Source: Psychroserpens burtonensis DSM 12212
Lineage (GTDB): Bacteria; Bacteroidota; Bacteroidia; Flavobacteriales; Flavobacteriaceae
Assembly: GCF_000425305.1 (NCBI RefSeq)
Contig: NZ_AUDE01000013.1
Location: 62,001 to 126,000 of the forward strand
Direction of reading: 5' to 3'
Length of the DNA: 64,000 nt
Part shown: positions 8,292 to 16,821 of the stretch, piece after piece
Layout: the number at the start of each line of letters is the position of its first letter
Numbering within the stretch: the first letter of the stretch is position 1
Position numbers and translations under genes: made by a program
Notes under the pieces: model-generated
What the model saw: the letters and a program-made list of their open reading frames with translations, nothing else
Told to the model about the DNA's origin: nothing
Database searches by the model: none

Positions 8292-8633
8292 ATGATAAAA
8301 CGATTTGAAACGAAATTACTAGAAGAAGCTTTTGAATTTATTGAGAAACAAAACCTAAAAACTAGAAAGAAATTATTACAAAATATAAGGAGAGCCGAAC
8401 AACAGTCTGATCCAAAATTTTTCAAGAAATTAAATGACGACATCTGGGAGTTTAGAACTTTATATTCAGGAATTCAATACAGACTTTTAGCTTTTTGGGA
8501 TAAAGAAAATAAAGCGAAAACATTAGTATTTGCAACTCACGGAATAGTAAAGAAAACCAGTAAAGTCGATAAAAAAGAAATCGATAAGGCAGATAAGATT
8601 AGAAAAAAGTATTTTAAGAATAAAGAGACATGA
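8292..8633 (+). CDS. higB: HigB-like toxin (phage-derived Gp49-like family)
   Basis: This is a toxin of the RelE/HigB superfamily, members of which usually cleave mRNA on the ribosome. The core LNDDIWEFRTLYSGIQYRLL followed by VFATHGIVKKTSKVDKKEI is the characteristic Gp49-like wording (short helix, arginine-bearing strands, then FxKKTxK). I chose the ATG at 8292 instead of a TTG at 8274 because the chain then begins MIKRFETKLLEEA, as expected for the family; the length is 113 residues. The stop overlaps the next gene's start by four bases. Toxin-first order is the hallmark of higBA. It lies between the kinase/lyase gene and a duplicated piece of that gene's 5' end. Confidence 0.87.
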   Translation: MIKRFETKLLEEAFEFIEKQNLKTRKKLLQNIRRAEQQSDPKFFKKLNDDIWEFRTLYSGIQYRLLAFWDKENKAKTLVFATHGIVKKTSKVDKKEIDKADKIRKKYFKNKET

Positions 8634-8917
8634 AAAGTTATAATTTAAACCAAGCAGAAGACCTTTTAATTGGAGAGAAGGGAACTAAAGAGAGAGATGA
8701 GTATGAATTTGAGTTAAAACTTGAATTAATTGGAGATATGATTAAAAATGCTCGAAAAAAAAGAAACCTAACTCAAGAAGAATTAGGAGCATTAGTTGGT
8801 GTTAAAAAATCTCAAATATCAAGATTAGAAAATAGTACTGGAAACGTTACTTTCGAAACGGTAATGCGCATTTTTAATGCTCTAGGAGCGAAATTGAATT
8901 TAAAACTTCAAATGTGA
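8630..8917 (+). CDS. higA: HigA-like antitoxin, XRE helix-turn-helix
   Basis: The 95-residue protein carries a clear Cro/C1-type helix-turn-helix at residues 36-88 (IGDMIKNARKKRNLTQEELG, then VKKSQISRLENSTGNVTFET). Such proteins neutralise HigB toxins and repress their own operon. The N-terminal 35 residues contain a charged segment that could contact the toxin. It overlaps higB by four bases, so the two are translated together. No palindrome that I would call its operator is evident before higB. It is full length. Confidence 0.88.
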   Translation: MKSYNLNQAEDLLIGEKGTKERDEYEFELKLELIGDMIKNARKKRNLTQEELGALVGVKKSQISRLENSTGNVTFETVMRIFNALGAKLNLKLQM

Positions 8918-9045
8918 GTTTTGGTTAACTTTTTTATTCTGTCATTATCCAAAACTATATAAATAAGTTCGTTTTATTTTGGAGTGAAAAAGCAATGCAT
9001 TGAAACCAAATCACATTAGGCTTAAAAACTTAACTGAAGCTTAAA

Positions 9046-9516
9046 TTAAGTATTGTATAATCCAAGTTCTTCATCAGACTTCATCATATCTTTAAGCAAC
9101 TGCTCTTGTTTTAGTTTCATAGCTTTCTTATAATTTATAACATCTTCAAATTTAACACGTCTATGTTTTCCAACCTTGGTAAAAGGAATGTCGCCTTGTT
9201 CTAATAATTTTACGAAATGAGGTCTTGAGCAACCAAGTAACTCTGCTGCAGCTTGCGTTGTCATTTCTGTTGCGATAGGCACTACAGAAATAGGCTTACC
9301 TTGACTAGTTGCTTTCAAGATTTGTGCTAATAATTTAAGTGCTTTTAAAGGTATTTTTATTTTTTCAGATGTTTCTTCAATCTCTATTTCTGGATTTTCA
9401 GAATGCAACCCCTCCAAAGTAGCTGCAAGTGCATTGTATGATGCCATAGCTGCGATTTGTTCTTTTTTGGTGGGTTTTTTTATGTCTTTGTAAAGTTCCA
9501 TTTGTATTGGTTTCAT
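9046..9516 (-). CDS. Excisionase-family HTH protein, orphan antitoxin-like
   Basis: The C-terminal half (residues about 80-135) is a MerR-like helix-turn-helix of the excisionase family (MTTQAAAELLGCSRPHFVKL, then a wing around GKHRRVKFEDVINY). The N-terminal half is a charged region containing KIPLKALKLLAQILKA. Proteins of this shape are often the antitoxin beside a PIN-domain toxin. Here the downstream side (8918-9045) is too short for one and no PIN gene is found nearby, so it is either an orphan or a stand-alone regulator. It has its own promoter (9527-9534), and a tandem 22-base repeat lies 72-142 bases upstream. No integrase is present, so a true excisionase role is unlikely. Confidence 0.75.
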   Translation of the reverse strand: MKPIQMELYKDIKKPTKKEQIAAMASYNALAATLEGLHSENPEIEIEETSEKIKIPLKALKLLAQILKATSQGKPISVVPIATEMTTQAAAELLGCSRPHFVKLLEQGDIPFTKVGKHRRVKFEDVINYKKAMKLKQEQLLKDMMKSDEELGLYNT

Positions 9517-9526
9517 GTCAGTTGTA

Positions 9527-9534
9527 CAAATATA
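9527..9534 (-). promoter_or_regulatory. -7 element of the excisionase-like gene
   Basis: TATATTTG on the minus strand, ten bases before the ATG at 9516, gives a nearly leaderless message. Just upstream, AAACGAAAT/AAACGAAAC is a short direct repeat on the plus strand (about 9535-9551) that could be a control site. Confidence 0.5.
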
Positions 9535-9570
9535 AACGAAATAAACGAAACGATATTGTGTTTTTAGTTT

Positions 9571-9885
9571 TTATATGGTTTTGATTTGTAGCTCAAAATT
9601 GTTGAAAATAGAGCTCAAATAATTGTAAAATGAGCTACAAATTGATGAAAAATGAGCCTTAATTAGGTTTTGAAGCAGTTGATGGCTTGATTGGTCTTTT
9701 TTTAGCGTTTGTAATACGCTGTTTTCTGCTGCAATTAAAGCCAACATATCTTGAGAAAACACATAGGTTTTAAAGATGTAGTTGTCGGTCTCCGTTTTTA
9801 AGAGATAGTTGACTTTGTCGTAACCGTTGAGTTTTTTAAGTTCTATGATTTCGAAATTGAACCAAGGTTTGATGGTGTTTAGCAT
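9571..9885 (-). pseudogene. Truncated copy of the kinase/lyase gene 5' end (copy B)
   Basis: The first 66 codons repeat the N-terminus of the gene at 5905-8175 with six amino acid changes. Over 195 bases (9691-9885 against 7981-8175) I count about 15 mismatches and no gap. Similarity also reaches about 30 bases upstream of the ATG (TGCTAAATTAG in both). After KKDQS the frame runs into unrelated sequence and the tandem repeat, so the kinase motifs are missing and the fragment cannot be an enzyme. It may be a displaced 5' end left by insertion of the segment that holds higBA. Confidence 0.75.
9588..9658. repeat. Imperfect tandem repeat of about 22 bases, three units and a start
   Basis: The motif AGCT(C/A)-AAA-TTG-AAAAT recurs with AGCT/AGCC at about 9590, 9612, 9633 and 9655, giving periods of 22, 21 and 22 bases. 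That is two helical turns, so a protein binding each unit would sit on one face of the DNA. It lies upstream of the excisionase-like gene and downstream of a truncated gene fragment. It is too short and irregular for a CRISPR array. Confidence 0.5.
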
Positions 9886-10051
9886 GTTCTAGATTTTGCG
9901 GATGCTAAATTAGATTATTAAATTAAGAATTGTGTTGAAACGAAAGCCTAAGGTTGCTTCTGATAGTGTTGTTCCTTTTGGTCGTCAGCGTAAATGCTGC
10001 GATGTAATAAATGAGATTAATAAAACAAAATTTAAACGATATTACAGAAGC

Positions 10052-11497
10052 TTACTCCGAAATAAACTGTGTATAATGCGCATACCGCTCAAAAATTTGA
10101 TTGACGTAGTTATAAGGTTCTACACCTCTAACATAGCCATATTTTATAATGGGGTCATTGTAGTTTTTAGGATGGCTTAAGGCTAGAATCATATCTTCCA
10201 CATTATCATCCCAAACCAAAGCGTCTAGACCTCTATCTGTAGCTAATTTTTGAGCATCTTTAACATGGTAAAGTCCGCAATTATAAGATGCCATCGTAAA
10301 TTTAGTGCGCTGAATGGAGTCTGTGATATTCTCAAAACGCTTCCAAATTTGGTTGAGGTATTTGGTGCCACCTTTTATACTTTGTGTGGGGTCACTGCGA
10401 TCTACAACGCCTAATTCTTCAGCAGTTTTTGGCATCAGTTGCATTAAGCCTTTAGCATTTGCCCAAGAACTGTTGTTGGGATTAAACCGAGATTCTTGAT
10501 AAATGAGAGACGCTACAAGACGCCAATCCCAATCTATGTTTTCAGAATGCGTTTGGATTAAGTCATCGTAAGGGCTAATTTCCTCTTTATTCAAACTATA
10601 GAAGTCACTTTTAACGCGTCGTCTAAAGTCCTTTTTATTCTTGAAATATTTGTTGTAAATGACATTATAATCAACTTCTGTCTTTATATCCTCTAACCAT
10701 AGGTTGGTCGCTTTTAATAAGTCGGGTGAATTTTTACGTGTTGCCCATCCAATGCGTTGCGAAAAACTAACAGGTACTTCAATATCTAAAATAGGATAAT
10801 AGGAGGCCATGATTTTTGCGATGTTATTATCTGCAATGGTATATTTTATATTCCCTTTCGCCACTTGTTTTATAATTTCATCGGTGGCCATTTGTCCTGA
10901 TAGTGGACTGATCGTAATTGTACCACCCAGTTCTTCACTCAAATTTGTAATGCGCTCGCTGTAAGAGGATCCTTTGCGAATAGAGACCGTGTCTTCTAAT
11001 AATTCTATAGCATCTTGGATTAGAGAATTCTCTAATGTATGCCAATGCATAGAACGCCAATTATCAGGTTTTTTTTGAACGAGTACTTGTTTGGTGAGGT
11101 ATAAATAGTTGGTAAAGGTTACGGAGGCTTGACGGTTTTTTGTGATGGCGAGTCCATGAGCTAAAATATCGCCTTCACCATTATTTAATTTTGTGATGAG
11201 TTCATCTAAATTATTAACGACTACAATTTCAAGTTCAAGCTCTAAATGTTTGGCAAACCGTTTGAGCAATTCAAACTCATAACCCATAGGTTGTCCTTTG
11301 TATAGAAAATAACTTGTACCACTGTAAACGGTAAGTGCTGTGAGTTTGCCATCCTTTTTAATGGCCTCTAAATCACGGTGTAATGTAGGTTTTTCGCTAG
11401 TTGTGGTCTGCTCTTTAGAGGGCTCACAACTGGAAATAAAAATGAATAAAAATAAAACGAAGTACTGTATGTTGATAGAGGAGTTCTTTAATAGCAT
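10052..11497 (-). CDS. mltF: MltF-like membrane-bound lytic transglycosylase
   Basis: MltF proteins cleave peptidoglycan strands between MurNAc and GlcNAc, releasing 1,6-anhydro products. Residues 1-24 form a lipoprotein signal ending in SSC, with Cys24 as the lipid anchor. Residues about 40-300 form a bacterial solute-binding domain (type 3), which in MltF has a regulatory role. Residues about 320-470 are the lysozyme-like SLT domain, with catalytic glutamate in IYQESRFNP and the motifs AKGLMQLMPKTAEELG and YNCGLYHV. The length (481 aa) and domain order fit the family exactly. It is an ordinary chromosomal gene lying between two truncated copies of the kinase/lyase 5' end. Confidence 0.9.
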   Translation of the reverse strand: MLLKNSSINIQYFVLFLFIFISSCEPSKEQTTTSEKPTLHRDLEAIKKDGKLTALTVYSGTSYFLYKGQPMGYEFELLKRFAKHLELELEIVVVNNLDELITKLNNGEGDILAHGLAITKNRQASVTFTNYLYLTKQVLVQKKPDNWRSMHWHTLENSLIQDAIELLEDTVSIRKGSSYSERITNLSEELGGTITISPLSGQMATDEIIKQVAKGNIKYTIADNNIAKIMASYYPILDIEVPVSFSQRIGWATRKNSPDLLKATNLWLEDIKTEVDYNVIYNKYFKNKKDFRRRVKSDFYSLNKEEISPYDDLIQTHSENIDWDWRLVASLIYQESRFNPNNSSWANAKGLMQLMPKTAEELGVVDRSDPTQSIKGGTKYLNQIWKRFENITDSIQRTKFTMASYNCGLYHVKDAQKLATDRGLDALVWDDNVEDMILALSHPKNYNDPIIKYGYVRGVEPYNYVNQIFERYAHYTQFISE

Positions 11498-11568
11498 GTA
11501 GTAAGTTAGCTTTAAACTTCTGAAAAGACACTAAAAGTAACCCAGTATTTTTTTGTGTTATTACTTAA

Positions 11569-11601
11569 AAGACACCTAAAGTACTCTGTTTGTGGTGTCT
11601 T
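11569..11601. repeat. Inverted repeat upstream of mltF
   Basis: AAGACACC (11569-11576) and GGTGTCTT (11594-11601) form perfect 8-bp arms. A related block AAAAGACACTAAAAGTA occurs just to the left (about 11523). The function is unknown; it lies between mltF and gene fragment C. Confidence 0.35.
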
Positions 11602-11625
11602 GGCAGGAAAAGGGTAGGGCGAACA

Positions 11626-11820
11626 TTATCGTTTATAAAACCCTTTCATGTGAACACTTTTAAACAGCTCTATGGAAGTGTAAGCTTCGGGAAATAAATA
11701 GGTTTTAAAGATGTAGCTGTCGGTCTTTGTTGTTAATAGATAGTTGACGTTGTCGTAACCTTTGCGTTTTTTTAAGGCTACGATTTCGAATTTGAACCAA
11801 GATGTGATGGTGTTTAGCAT
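11626..11820 (-). pseudogene. Second truncated copy of the kinase/lyase gene 5' end (copy C)
   Basis: About 43 codons from the ATG at 11820 match the start of the kinase/lyase protein (MLNTITSWFKFEIV, then GYDNVNYLL and YIFKTYLF), with roughly nine changes. Beyond about 11691 the similarity stops and the frame ends in unrelated residues. It is shorter and more diverged than copy B, which suggests an older event. It sits directly before the DUF2357 gene's end, at the left border of the restriction locus. Confidence 0.7.
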
Positions 11821-11838
11821 TTACCAGAATTGTAATTT

Positions 11839-14160
11839 TTAGTCTTCTGTAATCAAATTTGTTTTCACTTCTATTAACTCAGGTAAGCTAGTAGTAAAAG
11901 GTATGGCAGAAGCTCTTCCTGATTTGTATTGTTTTAAGTCTTTAAAATCCCAGGAGATATTTTGAAATTCTTTATCAAAACATTTTTCTACACTAACAAC
12001 TAAGTAGCTTTTTTGTCTAGGGTTTGGGTAATTTAATCGCTCTAAAGTTGCTTTGTTTGTAACTCTGTATTCAGACTTTTTAATTATATAAAGCTTTGAA
12101 GAAGAGGTGTCTCCTTCCATATGAAGTAATAAATATGTTGCATTGAAAGTTTCCATATTTAATTTTAAAGATCCCCTATTACTATCCATTCTAAAATTAT
12201 AAAGAGATTTGTCATTAATCCATTTCAAATGACTTTCAGATTTACAATAACCAACCAAGACATAGGTTTCATCGGGAATCAGCTTTTTTCCATTGACATA
12301 TTCAGGAATTGGCTTATTTAAAGGTTTCGATTTTCCGTCTTTTGTGATGCCGTAAGTTTTTGAAGCTATGTTTTCTCTTTGAGATGTTCTATTCAATAGA
12401 TGGCTAATTATTTTATCTATAAAATCGCTTAGCTCTGCTGTTCCATTATTATTTAAACTAGGCCTCAAGGCAAATGCTCCTAAACCTGGTATTATTTCAT
12501 GAAATCCACGTTTCATATCTCCTTTATTATTGCCAGGATAAAGGATGTAAGCTCCACCTGTTCTTCTTATAGCATCTTTATAAGCATGCATTTTAAATAA
12601 ATCTACATTTTTATAATTACCTTTTCTTTCAGATTCTTCCTCTTGTTTTCTTGAATAATCTTTTTTACCTGAATAATTTACTTTGTATTTGGCATCAAAA
12701 TGAATATGAACTATTAACTCTTCAGCTTCCGCAATATCCTCAGTAATTTCTTCTGGCCAAAAGGATAATGTATAATCAGGATACATAGTTTTTGTGTAAC
12801 TACCTTGCACTTTTGTAATATGCTTTTTGTTTCCTGAAAATGTTTGGTTGTAAGAAAACTTAACGTTCAATTTCCTGTTTTCAAATTCACTTACTCCACT
12901 TAATGCTGTATGAGTTCCAGATTTTATTATAAAATTCAATCCGTTATCACTTTTTGCTATTAAGCTCTTGTATGGTTCTCCATCGTGTTCAATATCGCTT
13001 AGATTAAACTTGGTTTTAAACAAGTCGTATAGCATAAAAAACAACCAATATTCATAAAGTTTAGAAATGTCTCTTTTTCCTGCATCATAGACATCATCTC
13101 CACCTGTCCAAGTTAACTTTGCTGCTAAATCAAATTTCAACCAAGATTTTAATAACTCTCTATAACCACTTTTCCTTTGAAGCACAGGACTATTGAAATT
13201 TAAACTTGTTGGTCTTGAAATTTGTTTAAAAAAGGAATTGTTTAGTTGTTGTTCTAACGTATTAGATAAATGCTTTGCTTCTTTGTGTGCTCTTGTTCCA
13301 TTTTCAAATCTATTTAAACAGTTTTCGCTAAAATGAAGATACTTTTGTAGCGCATGTTTTATAAATCGGTTTTCTGCATTATCAATAATTTCAATCTTTT
13401 TATTATTGATAATATGAGAAGGAATATTTTTAAGTGGATTTTTATATAAAGGATGAGTATCAGGTACAGGTATTCTATTTCCTCTGTTAACTAATTGTTT
13501 AATACTACTTCTAGTGAATTTTTTTACACTTCTTATATCTGCTAACTCTTCATTATCTGCCCAATCAGTTTTAGGACTGCTTATTATTTTTTGAATTGCC
13601 TCTTCAAAATCCTGACTTCCAATTATAGCATTTATAAAACTAAATTGTTGGTATAAACTTTCACGTTCTTTATTAAAATCAGTTTCAAAGTGTTGTTGAA
13701 TTGGTGAGTTTACCTGTAGTAGTAATTCCGTACATTTTTCCGTTATGCTTTCGAGCATAAACCTGTAATTTTCTCTATAGCTTTTGTCTAAATCGTTCGA
13801 ATTAAATTTAGTCGCTAATACTTCTAAATAGGTGTGTTCTCTACTTAAAGTCTTTTTTTTGTGTGTAAGATTTAATTTTAAAGTGCCAACGAAGTAACTC
13901 GGGTTTATTCTTCCTGTATATTTTTCTCTATTAGATTGCTTAACAATACTTTTATTGTCGCAACTTAAACGATATCCTTTTTTGTTAAAAGCATACTCAT
14001 AACTCTGACTTTCTAAAATTTGAAAAGAAACTTCGCCAAATTCATTAGCTTCTGTTTCTTCAATTTTAAAAATTCTACTATAACCTTCAGGAAATATTTT
14101 TAATTCTAAATCTTTAGAAATATGCTTTAAAGGGATAGATATGTGTTTTACTTCTGCCAT
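11839..14160 (-). CDS. DUF2357 protein with PD-(D/E)XK-type nuclease core, McrC-like partner
   Basis: Proteins with a DUF2357 domain usually stand next to a McrB-like ATPase and are taken to be the nuclease half of modification-dependent restriction systems. Here the N-terminal part (residues 1 to about 350) is beta-rich and then helical. The stretch HIHFDAKYKVNYSG near residue 488 supplies the D-x-K of a restriction-type nuclease, and a further C-terminal domain follows (about 630-760, YVLVGYCKSESHLKWI onward) that I cannot assign. The start lies five bases after the McrB stop, so the two are co-translated. The length is 773 aa. The nuclease call rests on one motif plus context. Confidence 0.75.
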   Translation of the reverse strand: MAEVKHISIPLKHISKDLELKIFPEGYSRIFKIEETEANEFGEVSFQILESQSYEYAFNKKGYRLSCDNKSIVKQSNREKYTGRINPSYFVGTLKLNLTHKKKTLSREHTYLEVLATKFNSNDLDKSYRENYRFMLESITEKCTELLLQVNSPIQQHFETDFNKERESLYQQFSFINAIIGSQDFEEAIQKIISSPKTDWADNEELADIRSVKKFTRSSIKQLVNRGNRIPVPDTHPLYKNPLKNIPSHIINNKKIEIIDNAENRFIKHALQKYLHFSENCLNRFENGTRAHKEAKHLSNTLEQQLNNSFFKQISRPTSLNFNSPVLQRKSGYRELLKSWLKFDLAAKLTWTGGDDVYDAGKRDISKLYEYWLFFMLYDLFKTKFNLSDIEHDGEPYKSLIAKSDNGLNFIIKSGTHTALSGVSEFENRKLNVKFSYNQTFSGNKKHITKVQGSYTKTMYPDYTLSFWPEEITEDIAEAEELIVHIHFDAKYKVNYSGKKDYSRKQEEESERKGNYKNVDLFKMHAYKDAIRRTGGAYILYPGNNKGDMKRGFHEIIPGLGAFALRPSLNNNGTAELSDFIDKIISHLLNRTSQRENIASKTYGITKDGKSKPLNKPIPEYVNGKKLIPDETYVLVGYCKSESHLKWINDKSLYNFRMDSNRGSLKLNMETFNATYLLLHMEGDTSSSKLYIIKKSEYRVTNKATLERLNYPNPRQKSYLVVSVEKCFDKEFQNISWDFKDLKQYKSGRASAIPFTTSLPELIEVKTNLITED

Positions 14161-14165
14161 TTATT

Positions 14166-16484
14166 TTAAGCTTCAGCATAACTAGCAAATCCATTTTCTA
14201 CAGCATTTTTATACATGCGCATTATTTTTTCGAATGATATTTTGTATTTAATATTGTTATCATTTTCAAAGTCTATTTTCTCGAAATTATTAAAGTAATC
14301 GTCGTCAAAAGTATCATCATCTACAGTATCCAAACAAAGTTTTGCTAAGGGTTTTAGGGTACGTGCAAGTTTTGTTCTAGAACCATGAAGTTTAGGCAGC
14401 ATCTTTTGCATAATAGCAATGTCTGTTTTAACATCATTATTATCTAGACCGAACTCTTTTAACTTAAATATTAGTTTAGAAATTTCGAAAGCAGTCCTAT
14501 AACCAAACTCAGCTCCAGATTTTTGAAGCTCTTTAAAAAACTTATGAACTTCTTCTTGTTGGTCTACTGATAACTGATAATCTTCTTTTTTGGTTGCAAT
14601 AGTAACAAAATTTGTAGCCATGGAAGCTCCTGCACTTTCTAACTTATTTAAGTCAATAGCGTTTGGTTTTTCTAAGAAATCTTTAATTTCATCTTCTTTT
14701 ACTCTAAACTCTATTGTGTTGGCTCTATCTAATACTTTTGGACTAAACATATAAGTAGTCTCATCGATATTTACAGTTCCTACAATAAATAAGTTTTTTG
14801 GTAATTTTAATATTGGAGGTACTTTGTTTACTTCATTTTTAATTTTATGTAATGGAATTACATTATCAGATTCCATAGTACTTAAGAAGTCTGCAAAATA
14901 GCGTTCTACATGACTTAAGTTCATTTCGTCTAAAATTAAAAAATAAGGTCTTGTTTCATCATCTTTAGCTCTCAATAATAAATCTAAAGCATCATTATCT
15001 GGTTTTACATATTCACTGTCTTTTAGTGCATTTGGATATCCTAAAAGTGGTTCTCTATTGGTCCAATCTGCACCAACAGGAATTAAAGCATATTGCTCTT
15101 CACTTTTGCATATCCATTTTGCAAAAGCTTCTGCTAATTTGGTTTTACCAGAACCAGATAAACCACTTAATAATACAAATGGTTTTGTAGCTAAGGATGA
15201 AATGTATCTTGTGATGAGTTCAGGAGTGTATCTTAGACCAGAAGCTTTACATACTTTCTGAAATTTTTCAGAGAGTTCTAATTGAGTAGTTTTTGGTTTA
15301 CTATTTTCAATTGTATCAGATTTAGCCTTAAATTTATCTTTGATAAAAGCGAGCAAATTTTTATCGCCTAAGAATGATTTATAAAGGCCATTGCCATTGT
15401 CAGGGAATCCTACAATTTCATTTAATTCGTCATGACGCTCAATTAAGTTCTTGTTCGTTTTGTTTAAATGTGTTTTAGAGGCGCTCCATATATTAAAATC
15501 ATTATATTCTCCCGATTTAATTTTATGAATACTCATTATAAAGGAAATGGTATTAACATAATTATTAGAGTCAATTTCTTGTAATTTACTATTAAAGAAT
15601 ATTCGATCAATGATTTTAAGGTTGTTTTCGAAATCATCGCTAGTAATCAACGATTTAATTGAATTTGCAGCCTTTATTTTACTAGCCTTTAATTTAGATA
15701 TGAATTCATTTACAATTTTATAGTTGTCCATATTATTTTCTATAGCTATTCCCAGATTTTCATCTAATATTGATTTGTATTGTTTAATATTAATTACATC
15801 CTTTATTAAGTATTTGTAATCTCTTGAATCTTTAGTTAATGGTGTGCCAATATTTTTAATGTTCTTTGCTATTTGAATTCCAATTACGCCAAGATATGTG
15901 CCAAAATTTAGGTGACGGTTAGTTGATGAAAATGTTCTATAAAATAAACACATAGAATCATATTCGTCATTTTTTGAAAGAACTTCTCGCATGATGTTTT
16001 TCCAGTATTTATAATAAATTGGAAATTTATCCGGTCTTTGGCAATGTTTAATAACTGAGTAGATATGAGGGAGAAAGTTGTTTAAGTTGTCATTAAGATT
16101 ATAGTTAATCTCTTTAAGATTATTAGAAGTTCGAACTGCATTGAAAAAGTGATAGAGACTCAGGGTTTCGTTATTATTTAATGATGTTCCTTCCTTATAG
16201 TTGTTTATTCTGTTAGCAATTCTAACTATAGTATTAATTTTACTTACAAAAGTTGACAAGTTACTTGTGTCAGTTTCATTAAAGCTTACGTCATTCTTTA
16301 ATTTTTTGATTACGTCTTTTATTGCAGTTTCATGTTTTTCATTCTTTAAAAGGTGAAGTTTATCTTCTAGATGGCCCAACCACTCTTTTTCATATTCAAA
16401 TAAAGAATTGAAATCTGATTTAAAATCAGACTTCAGTTTTTCAAATGGAATATTATATTTTTTTACGTAATCTTTTATATTCAT
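14166..16484 (-). CDS. McrB-like AAA+ ATPase/GTPase
   Basis: This is a motor protein of the McrB family, which drives DNA translocation and cleavage by a partner nuclease. The C-terminal AAA+ domain starts near residue 420, with Walker A GLSGSGKT and Walker B FLILDEMNLSHVERYF. These are followed by GTVNIDETTYMFSPKVLDRA, the McrB sensor region. In E. coli McrB the equivalent motif is linked to GTP use; which nucleotide is used here is open. Residues 1 to about 400 are helical and lack a recognisable DNA-reading domain (EVE, SRA or the McrB N-terminal fold). The nuclease partner follows directly. It has its own likely promoter at 16510-16542. Confidence 0.85.
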   Translation of the reverse strand: MNIKDYVKKYNIPFEKLKSDFKSDFNSLFEYEKEWLGHLEDKLHLLKNEKHETAIKDVIKKLKNDVSFNETDTSNLSTFVSKINTIVRIANRINNYKEGTSLNNNETLSLYHFFNAVRTSNNLKEINYNLNDNLNNFLPHIYSVIKHCQRPDKFPIYYKYWKNIMREVLSKNDEYDSMCLFYRTFSSTNRHLNFGTYLGVIGIQIAKNIKNIGTPLTKDSRDYKYLIKDVINIKQYKSILDENLGIAIENNMDNYKIVNEFISKLKASKIKAANSIKSLITSDDFENNLKIIDRIFFNSKLQEIDSNNYVNTISFIMSIHKIKSGEYNDFNIWSASKTHLNKTNKNLIERHDELNEIVGFPDNGNGLYKSFLGDKNLLAFIKDKFKAKSDTIENSKPKTTQLELSEKFQKVCKASGLRYTPELITRYISSLATKPFVLLSGLSGSGKTKLAEAFAKWICKSEEQYALIPVGADWTNREPLLGYPNALKDSEYVKPDNDALDLLLRAKDDETRPYFLILDEMNLSHVERYFADFLSTMESDNVIPLHKIKNEVNKVPPILKLPKNLFIVGTVNIDETTYMFSPKVLDRANTIEFRVKEDEIKDFLEKPNAIDLNKLESAGASMATNFVTIATKKEDYQLSVDQQEEVHKFFKELQKSGAEFGYRTAFEISKLIFKLKEFGLDNNDVKTDIAIMQKMLPKLHGSRTKLARTLKPLAKLCLDTVDDDTFDDDYFNNFEKIDFENDNNIKYKISFEKIMRMYKNAVENGFASYAEA

Positions 16485-16509
16485 TCAGTTTTTCCTTATT
16501 GGTCCTAAA

Positions 16510-16542
16510 CAAAGATAACGTTCCATTTCAGTACTGTAACAA
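16510..16542 (-). promoter_or_regulatory. Candidate promoter of the mcrB-like operon
   Basis: On the minus strand TTG (16540-16542), 22 bases, then TATCTTTG (16510-16517), 26 bases before the ATG. The spacing is one or two bases longer than usual. It suggests that the McrB/DUF2357 pair can be transcribed apart from the methyltransferase genes. Confidence 0.45.
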
Positions 16543-16761
16543 GTTCAGTACAAGCGAACTTTATCGATTGTTAAACGAAGTTATCGTTTTTTTCTGACAA
16601 GTTAAAGGCTAAGAAGTAATTATAATTATAAGAAAAAAACTAAATAATGTGGTCATTCCTTTAATAACCAGCGCAACAGTTTGTAGCAATTCATGCGCAA
16701 TTATAGGGTTGGTCTTTAAATAGCAGTTTTATTCTAGCAATAAAACAAAAGGATGAAGTAT

Positions 16762-16821
16762 ATTCTAAAATAATTCGAAAAACTGCCCCTTGCGGTTCGG
16801 ACATAACGTAGATTTTAGAAT
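16762..16821. repeat. Long hairpin with 10-bp perfect arms
   Basis: ATTCTAAAAT (16762-16771) and ATTTTAGAAT (16812-16821) enclose 40 bases containing a GC-rich core (GCCCCTTGCGGTTCGGAC). It lies downstream of the endonuclease gene and could be a terminator-like structure, a small RNA or the ends of a miniature element. Confidence 0.4.

Noticed and set aside
8195-8443. Open frame of 82 codons opposite higB
   Set aside because: Antisense to a well-supported toxin gene, hydrophobic composition from reversed AT-rich codons.
9046-9516. True phage excisionase marking a prophage
   Set aside because: No integrase, phage structural or replication genes are present; the protein resembles antitoxin-type HTH proteins more.
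9588-9658. Possible CRISPR array
   Set aside because: Only three irregular 22-base units, no conserved long repeat with unique spacers, and no cas genes in the window.
9571-9885. Stand-alone small protein of 104 residues
   Set aside because: The first two thirds copy the start of the kinase/lyase gene and the rest is unrelated AT-rich sequence; best read as a truncated fragment.
9932-10180. Open frame of 82 codons overlapping the end of mltF
   Set aside because: It is antisense to mltF for half its length and shows no family pattern.
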